A stretch of DNA of 9,191 nt, from the NCBI GenBank assembly GCA_910578745.1, contig CAJTSN010000015.1, positions 8,866-18,056 on the forward strand. The letters run 5' to 3'. The notes under the pieces are model-generated. The model made no database searches. It was not told the DNA's origin and saw only the letters and a program-made list of their open reading frames with translations. Shown piece by piece: positions 4,811-9,191 of this stretch (position 1 is its first letter; every line of letters begins with the position of its first letter). The position numbers and the translations under genes were made by a program. The stretch comes from an uncultured Bacilli bacterium (lineage in GTDB: Bacteria; Bacillota_I; Bacilli_A; RF39; UBA660).

Positions 4811-6604
4811 CTAGAAGCCACTCCTTTTAAATAGTTTTTCTAACTCTTCTTTACTAAAATGAATCATCGTTGGGCGTCCATGAGGACAATGGAAGGGATT
4901 TTCACAGTGCTCTAAATCATCCAATAACTTTTCTACTTCTTGACTATCAATATAGTCATTTGCCTTAATTGCTAATTTACAACTAAGCATAGTAGCCACT
5001 TTCTCATTAAACTTTTCAACAGTAAAGTTTTTCTCAAAAGCAATTACAGCTTCTAAAATACGTAGAATAGCTTCTTTTTCTTGCCCTGCAGGTAACCACG
5101 TTGGATGCTTTTTAACAATTACACTCGATACTCCAAACTCTTCTATTTCAAAACCAATATTGGTTAGTATCGTAAAATTTTCTTTTAAAATAATAAATTC
5201 ATTCGTTTGAAATTCATAAGTTAACGAGATAAGAGGTCGAATCGCATTTTGATTTACTTCCCCTAATTTCTTTTTAAATAATTCATAGTTGCAACGCTCT
5301 TTTGCAGCATGTTGATCAATGAGTGTCATCCCATCTTCATTTTGACAGACAATATAAGTTGCGTGAACAATCCCTACAGGATATAATTGCTTAAATTTAC
5401 GGGGATTTACGGTTTTATTATCATGAGTTTCTTCTTTTTCATAAAAGGGATCGACTTTAAGTGGGACATAAGGTGTTTCTTCTTCCTCAATTTGAAAAGG
5501 CATTTTCATCGGTTCTTCCCTTAATGGCTCTTCCTCTTTTGATTCTTTATTTCCTAATGTAATATTCATCTGTTCTATTTTTGATTTTTGAATTTGACTG
5601 ACTTCTATTTTTGGCGTATGGTTCATTTGATGCAGTTGCCTTTTTATCAATCTTTGAACCAATTCAAGTAAAACGTCTATCTTGGAAAATTGAATATCCA
5701 TTTTTGTTGGATGAATATTTACATCAATTAAACTTGGATCAACTTCTATATTGATAACGACAATCGGATACCGATTATCTGGTTTATAAGAATGATAACT
5801 ATCATTAATAACTCGATTTAAATCCTGATTACGAACAACTCTTCCATTGACTAATGTAACAATTCCATTTCTTGAAGATTTATGAATTTCTGGATAAGTC
5901 ATATACCCATTTACTTTATAATCTTCCTCTTCTCCTTCTAGAAAAACCATTTTTCTTACGACCTCTAAACCAAAAACATCTTTAATAACTTTAAGTAAAT
6001 TATTACTTCCATCTGTATTTAATAAAGTAGAACCATTATTCGTTAGAACAAATTTAATATTTGGATAAGAAAGCGCTATTTTATTGACATATTCTGTAAT
6101 ACTTGCAAGTTCCGTATAAAAACTTTTCATGTGCTTTAAGCGAGCTGGTGTATTGTAAAATAAGTTTTCAACTTCAATACTCGTTCCTACCCTACTATCT
6201 CCATTTTCCACTTCTAAAACTTTACCACCAGCAATACGAACTAGCGTTCCAATTGTTCCATCCGATGTTTTTAAAGTCACCTCACTTACAGAAGCGATGG
6301 AAGCTAAGGCTTCTCCACGAAATCCTAGTGTTTCAATATGAAATAAATCTTCTTCTGTCTTTAATTTACTTGTTGCATGACGATTAAAAGCCATTAAAGC
6401 ATCCTCTTTATCCATTCCAATTCCATTATCCGTTACTTTAATAGAACGTGTTCCTACCTCTTTTAAATCAATCTTTATTTCCGTCGCCTTGGCATCAATA
6501 CTATTTTCAACTAACTCTTTTACAACCGAGGCACATCGCTCCACTACTTCTCCAGCTGCTATTTTATTAGATAAAAGTTCATCCATCAATTTTATTTTAG
6601 ACAT
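4811..6604 (-). CDS. mutL: DNA mismatch repair protein MutL
   Basis: This 597-aa MutL couples mismatch recognition by MutS to strand nicking and repair. The N-terminal GHKL ATPase has NKIAAGEVVER, VKELVENSIDA (catalytic E30, N34), DNGIGM (59-64), GFRGEAL (94-100) and FYNTPARL (149-156). A Glu/Lys-rich linker spans about 330-400. The C-terminal endonuclease is intact, with DQHAAKERCNYE (430-441, the DQHA(X)2E(X)4E site), SCKLAIKA (541-548) and CPHGRP (573-578). QNAIRPL (452-458) fits the beta-clamp-binding position. It is therefore a nicking-type MutL, as in Bacillus. Cys24 stands where most homologues have Pro (ERPASV). The start has purine-rich GGGAAGTGGGAAG just upstream and a consensus promoter at 6634-6662. 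mutS is not in the window. Confidence 0.97.
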   Translation of the reverse strand: MSKIKLMDELLSNKIAAGEVVERCASVVKELVENSIDAKATEIKIDLKEVGTRSIKVTDNGIGMDKEDALMAFNRHATSKLKTEEDLFHIETLGFRGEALASIASVSEVTLKTSDGTIGTLVRIAGGKVLEVENGDSRVGTSIEVENLFYNTPARLKHMKSFYTELASITEYVNKIALSYPNIKFVLTNNGSTLLNTDGSNNLLKVIKDVFGLEVVRKMVFLEGEEEDYKVNGYMTYPEIHKSSRNGIVTLVNGRVVRNQDLNRVINDSYHSYKPDNRYPIVVINIEVDPSLIDVNIHPTKMDIQFSKIDVLLELVQRLIKRQLHQMNHTPKIEVSQIQKSKIEQMNITLGNKESKEEEPLREEPMKMPFQIEEEETPYVPLKVDPFYEKEETHDNKTVNPRKFKQLYPVGIVHATYIVCQNEDGMTLIDQHAAKERCNYELFKKKLGEVNQNAIRPLISLTYEFQTNEFIILKENFTILTNIGFEIEEFGVSSVIVKKHPTWLPAGQEKEAILRILEAVIAFEKNFTVEKFNEKVATMLSCKLAIKANDYIDSQEVEKLLDDLEHCENPFHCPHGRPTMIHFSKEELEKLFKRSGF

Positions 6605-6633
6605 CTTCCCACTTCCCTTTTATTTTCTCCTAA

Positions 6634-6662
6634 ATTATAACACAAATTGGCTTAATTCTCAA
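6634..6662 (-). promoter_or_regulatory. mutL promoter (near-consensus, extended -10)
   Basis: On the minus strand, TTGAGA (6657-6662) is spaced 17 bp from TATAAT (6634-6639), with TG one base upstream of the -10 (TGTTATAAT, 6634-6642). It is the best promoter in the window. Its upstream half overlaps the divergent promoter of the XRE gene. Confidence 0.75.
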
Positions 6663-6676
6663 AAATGTGATATACT
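6647..6676 (+). promoter_or_regulatory. Promoter of the XRE-type regulator gene (extended -10)
   Basis: TTGGCT (6647-6652) is spaced 18 bp from TATACT (6671-6676), with TG one base before it (TGATATACT, 6668-6676). The leader would be about 19 nt and carries TTTTTTT then AGGAGG (6691-6696). It shares 6647-6662 with the mutL promoter, so polymerase probably cannot occupy both at once. Confidence 0.6.
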
Positions 6677-6701
6677 AACTATGTTTTTTTAGGAGGAATT
6701 T

Positions 6702-7181
6702 ATGTTACGGCTAGGTGATAAAGTTTTAAGTGAAAGAATAAAAAATGGGTTATCAATTCCAGAATTAAGTAAAAAAACAGGGGTTGAAATAAATGAAATT
6801 TACTATATAGAAAAAGAACATTTAATATTTATAGAAAAAGAGTTATTTTATAAATTGGCAAACATTTTAGATTTAAGAGAATATGAGATCTTTACTTATG
6901 AAAAAATGGGTGAACTTTTAGGCAAAAAAATAAAACAGGCTCGATTGAAAATGGGATATACTCAAAAACAATTATCCGAAGTAGCCCATTTAAGTTCACC
7001 TACTTTTTTAAGTAGATTAGAAAAAGGACACTGCTCTAAAATAAACGAAAAAACTTTCAAAAAACTTAAAAATGCACTTCCATTAGATAGAGAAGATTTT
7101 GAATTTTTTATTCAAAAAAGAGGAAATACAACACAAAAAGAAAAAAAGAAAGAAAGATTTCTTCATTTAAAAGAATGGTGA
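6702..7181 (+). CDS. XRE-type transcriptional regulator with tandem HTH domains
   Basis: This 159-aa protein appears to contain two HTH_3/XRE domains. The first (about 4-63) has RIKNGLSIPELSKKTGVEI followed by a diverged recognition region. The second (about 70-132) is more canonical: GKKIKQARLKMGYTQKQLSE (74-93), then LSRLEKG (103-109). A short basic tail (KEKKKERF, 146-153) ends the protein. No sensor, peptidase or phosphatase domain is attached, so it is probably a simple DNA-binding repressor or activator. ATG 6702 has AGGAGG 5 nt upstream. It is divergent from mutL with overlapping promoters, so autoregulation with an effect on mutL is possible but unproven. No toxin-like gene lies beside it. 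Confidence 0.88.
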   Translation: MLRLGDKVLSERIKNGLSIPELSKKTGVEINEIYYIEKEHLIFIEKELFYKLANILDLREYEIFTYEKMGELLGKKIKQARLKMGYTQKQLSEVAHLSSPTFLSRLEKGHCSKINEKTFKKLKNALPLDREDFEFFIQKRGNTTQKEKKKERFLHLKEW

Positions 7182-7270
7182 TAGAAACTAGAAAAAGAAG
7201 AAATGTACTATTGACTGGATTTAATTGTTTTAAAATATTTTTCTTCTCTTGATAAATAAAAAAAGAGGAA

Positions 7271-8110
7271 TTATCGAACATACCTATAAATATCCTTTAT
7301 TAAATCATTCATATCATCTCGATACCCTATTTTAATCTTCTTTTGTTCAAGGACTTTATTAGAGAAAGTTATAATTTTTGGTGCCTTTACTCCACATTTT
7401 TTTAATTTTTCTTCCTCTTTAAATACATCATATTTATTTCCTTCTAAATACACTTTTCCATCTTTTAATACATAAACATAATCTGCTATTTTGTGAATTA
7501 ATTCTGTATCATGAGATGCAATAATAATTGTTTTTTTATATCTAATTTTTAAAAGCCGGATAAGAGAAATAAAACTTTTCTCATTTTCAAAGTCGAATCC
7601 AATCGTTGGCTCATCTAAAACTAAAACCGATGGATTTAAAATAAGAATAGAGGCAAGTGCAATTTTTCGCATCTCTCCATTTGATAAAGTTAACGGATTT
7701 TTATCTAAATAACTTTCGTCTAAGCCAACCATATGTAAAACATCTCTTACACGATCTGTTATTTTTTGGTAATTATAATTATAAAATCGCAAAGGTAACT
7801 CTAATTCTTCTCTAACCGTCAAAGAAAGAAACTGATCTTCTGGAAATTGAAAAAGTATGCCTACATAAAAACGTAATTTTTCAATGGAGAGGTTCTTCCG
7901 ATTTGAAATTTCAAATTCTCCAATTTTAATTTTCCCACTTGTTGGATAACGAAGGGCATTAAACATTTCTAATAAAGTTGTCTTTCCACTTCCAGAGCGC
8001 CCCACAACGGCAACAATTTTTCCTTCTTCTATTTGCATATTGATTCCTTTTAAAACATCATTTTGTCCATCATGATATTTATATTTTACATTTTCTACTT
8101 TTATTTCCAT
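7271..8110 (-). CDS. ecfA2: Energy-coupling factor transporter ATPase, EcfA2-type
   Basis: This 279-aa ABC ATPase is predicted to pair with the adjacent EcfA1 on the cytoplasmic side of an ECF vitamin/metal importer. Motifs: Walker A GRSGSGKTT (37-45), Q-loop FQFPEDQF (Q88), signature LSNGEMRK (142-149), Walker B VLVLDEP (162-168; E167), D-loop GFD (171-173) and switch H200 (SHD). The FPEDQF sequence after the Q-loop is typical of EcfA2. The signature deviates from LSGGQ (LSNGE), and the D-loop lacks the usual Pro (GFDF). The C-terminal extension (about 225-279) fits the Ecf dimerisation region. ATG 8108-8110 overlaps the ecfA1 stop region by 10 bp, so translation is coupled. No EcfT follows: the next gene downstream is the convergent XRE gene. 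Confidence 0.9.
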   Translation of the reverse strand: MEIKVENVKYKYHDGQNDVLKGINMQIEEGKIVAVVGRSGSGKTTLLEMFNALRYPTSGKIKIGEFEISNRKNLSIEKLRFYVGILFQFPEDQFLSLTVREELELPLRFYNYNYQKITDRVRDVLHMVGLDESYLDKNPLTLSNGEMRKIALASILILNPSVLVLDEPTIGFDFENEKSFISLIRLLKIRYKKTIIIASHDTELIHKIADYVYVLKDGKVYLEGNKYDVFKEEEKLKKCGVKAPKIITFSNKVLEQKKIKIGYRDDMNDLIKDIYRYVR

Positions 8111-8910
8111 AACTGCTTCACCATCTTGTTCATATCTAAAATTGGTTCATCAAGTAAATTATAATATTTTAATTTTAAAGATAAATCGGCCATAAAGGGA
8201 AGTTTCATACCTGCTTCTTTCCATATTTTGTCATCTTGAAGCATTTCCTCTTTTTGATTCGAATAAATAATTTGTCCATCTTTTAATAAACCTATCGTCT
8301 TTCCATATAGAATATCCTCTACATCATGTGTAATATGAAGAATGGTACATTTCGTATCTTTATAATACTTTTTAATATAACGCATCAATTTATCCTTAGT
8401 AATTCCATCTACCATAGTAAAAGGTTCATCTAAAATTAAAAGTTTTGGTTTTGTAATAATGGCAGCTGCGAAAGCAACGAATTGTTTTTCTCCTCCACTA
8501 AGTGTATATGTTGGTAAAGACAACATGTTTTCAATTCCTAATTTTTTCGCACATAGATTAATTTCTTTATCGTATTCTAACTTTTTATATTTTCTATTTT
8601 TTAGAGGAAATTTTAATTCATCATACACCGTTTCACAAACTAAGTTCACATTAGGATTTTCAAAAATAACTGAAATATCCTCTAAAAGTTCTGCTTGGGT
8701 TTCATTAGACATTTTCTTAGAAAAAATAGTGACTTCTCCCTCATGAAAATTCAAGTTCAAAATGGCCTTTACAAGACTTGATTTTCCAGAACCATTTCTT
8801 CCACATAAAACATAATAGTCCCCTTCTTTAATAGTTAGCTCTAGATTTTTTAAAATTTCTTTTTCTTTATAAGAGAAACATAAATTTTTACATGTGACTA
8901 TATCTTTCAT
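8101..8910 (-). CDS. ecfA1: Energy-coupling factor transporter ATPase, EcfA1-type
   Basis: This 269-aa ABC ATPase starts at ATG 8908-8910. The TTG four codons upstream is rejected because GGTGGT (8915-8920) is the ribosome site and is 4 nt from the ATG. Motifs (numbered from this start): Walker A GRNGSGKSS (37-45), Q-loop region VIFENPNVNLVCETV, signature LSGGEKQ (137-143), Walker B LLILDEP (157-163; E162) and switch H195 (THD). The Q-loop Gln is replaced by Glu (codon GAA, E84), which is unusual because this residue contacts Mg and the transmembrane partner. The D-loop is MVDG. The order EcfA1 then EcfA2 is the usual one, but no EcfT or S subunit is in the window. The promoter lies at 8931-8959. 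Confidence 0.88.
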   Translation of the reverse strand: MKDIVTCKNLCFSYKEKEILKNLELTIKEGDYYVLCGRNGSGKSSLVKAILNLNFHEGEVTIFSKKMSNETQAELLEDISVIFENPNVNLVCETVYDELKFPLKNRKYKKLEYDKEINLCAKKLGIENMLSLPTYTLSGGEKQFVAFAAAIITKPKLLILDEPFTMVDGITKDKLMRYIKKYYKDTKCTILHITHDVEDILYGKTIGLLKDGQIIYSNQKEEMLQDDKIWKEAGMKLPFMADLSLKLKYYNLLDEPILDMNKMVKQLWK

Positions 8911-8914
8911 TTTT

Positions 8915-8920
8915 ACCACC
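8915..8920 (-). promoter_or_regulatory. Ribosome-binding site that sets the ecfA1 start
   Basis: GGTGGT on the minus strand (five of six match GGAGGT) is 4 nt from ATG 8908-8910. It supports the shorter start over the upstream TTG at 8920-8922. Confidence 0.5.
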
Positions 8921-8930
8921 AATATCTTTT

Positions 8931-8959
8931 ATTATAATACATTTCTTTTTCTATGAAAA
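8931..8959 (-). promoter_or_regulatory. Promoter of the ecfA1-ecfA2 pair
   Basis: On the minus strand, TTTTCA (8954-8959; four of six match TTGACA) is spaced 17 bp from a perfect TATAAT (8931-8936). It lies in the 55-bp gap between the ABC-F gene and ecfA1, so the pair can be expressed independently of the ABC-F gene. Confidence 0.55.
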
Positions 8960-8965
8960 GAAAAA

Positions 8966-9191
8966 TCAACACTCTTTATTCTTTTCTTTCATTTCAAGGA
9001 CGAATTCTTTAGAGTAATTCATTATTTTTCCCTTTGGTAAGAAAAGCATACGATTCACACCAACACTTTCCACAAAATCCGGATTATGACTGACCATAAT
9101 AATCGTTCCTTCATAGTTTTTAAAGTTCTCGCCAATGATTCGTTGTGTTTCTACATCTAAATGATTCGTGGGTTCGTCTAATAAAAGTAAA
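8966..9191 (-). CDS. ABC-F family ATPase, C-terminal fragment (5' end outside window)
   Basis: Only the last 74 codons are present; the gene enters from the right edge. They hold Walker B plus the ABC-F hallmark LLLLDEPTNHLD and the switch region MVSHNPDFVE, then a short tail ending KEKNKEC before TGA. DEPTNHLD identifies the soluble ABC-F group, which acts on ribosomes (translation factors and antibiotic protection). ABC-F proteins carry two ATPase domains in one chain and this would be the second. The residue after the switch His is Asn (SHN), where Asp is usual. Too little is present to name the subfamily, so resistance cannot be inferred. Confidence 0.85.
   Translation of the reverse strand, partial: LLLLDEPTNHLDVETQRIIGENFKNYEGTIIMVSHNPDFVESVGVNRMLFLPKGKIMNYSKEFVLEMKEKNKEC

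Noticed and set aside
6103..6692. Plus-strand ORFs (6103-6387 and 6489-6692) opposite mutL.
   Set aside because: They are shadows of the mutL coding strand; no motifs or ribosome sites support them.
6702..7181. Antitoxin of a toxin-antitoxin pair or a phage repressor.
   Set aside because: No small toxin-like or phage gene is adjacent; the neighbours are mutL and ecfA2.
7182..7270. Terminator between the convergent XRE and ecfA2 genes, using AGAAGAAA (7196-7203) and TTTCTTCT (7240-7247).
   Set aside because: The loop is 36 nt, the stem is A/G against T/C low complexity, and no T-run follows on either strand in the right place.
8459..8746. Plus-strand ORF opposite ecfA1.
   Set aside because: It lies antisense to the ABC ATPase motifs and has no independent support.
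8940..8990. Hairpin after the ABC-F stop (GAAAAGAA with TTCTTTTC).
   Set aside because: The left arm lies in the coding sequence, the stem is low complexity with a bulge, and no T-run follows.
8966..9191. Antibiotic resistance ABC-F.
   Set aside because: The fragment lacks the interdomain linker and first ATPase domain that separate resistance types from housekeeping ABC-F proteins.

Overview
The window is about 30% GC and reads like a chromosome of a low-GC Bacillota, probably a Bacilli or Tenericutes-like lineage. The genes are tightly packed, Shine-Dalgarno sites are strong (AGGAGG, GGAGG), promoters are sigma-A-like and often have an extended TGn -10, and the protein families are those expected in Bacillota. 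TGA is used as a stop (RNase HII, the XRE regulator, the ABC-F protein) and Trp is TGG, so the standard bacterial code applies and a Mycoplasma/Spiroplasma code does not. I cannot resolve the genus.

Layout, left to right. (a) 123-881(-): a peptidase E / S51-like protein with its own promoter and an AT-rich terminator. (b) 1056-3739(-): a compact four-gene operon transcribed in the order RNase HII, DHH/DHHA1 nanoRNase-like phosphoesterase, HAD-IB phosphatase, metallo-beta-lactamase-fold hydrolase. It has a promoter at 3823-3851, overlapping or near-overlapping genes, and a hairpin terminator at 999-1055. (c) 3740-4013: an intergenic region with divergent promoters, a terminator-like hairpin and a possible minute leader ORF. 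(d) 4014-4334(+): a small Met/Pro-repeat protein with a coiled-coil segment, expressed from a consensus promoter and ending at a terminator shared with the convergent gene. (e) 4348-6604(-): mutL followed by a small coiled-coil protein with an HTH-like C-terminus. (f) 6605-6701: overlapping divergent promoters for mutL and for a tandem-HTH XRE-type regulator at 6702-7181(+). (g) 7271-8910(-): two ECF-transporter ATPases (EcfA2 and EcfA1) without EcfT or S components in view, preceded by the 3' end of an ABC-F ATPase (8966-9191).

Most of this is housekeeping: RNA/DNA-hybrid and oligonucleotide breakdown, mismatch repair, and vitamin/metal transport ATPases. I see no mobile element, CRISPR array, tRNA or rRNA, and no clear new multi-gene defence or metabolic system. 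The least explained parts are the Met/Pro-repeat protein, the coiled-coil/HTH protein behind mutL, the XRE regulator whose promoter overlaps that of mutL, and unusual ATP-site residues in the EcfA pair. Four starts were moved from the longest possible ORF (4014, 4761, 2176 and 8910) on the basis of ribosome-binding sites and, for two of them, promoter position or family N-terminus.
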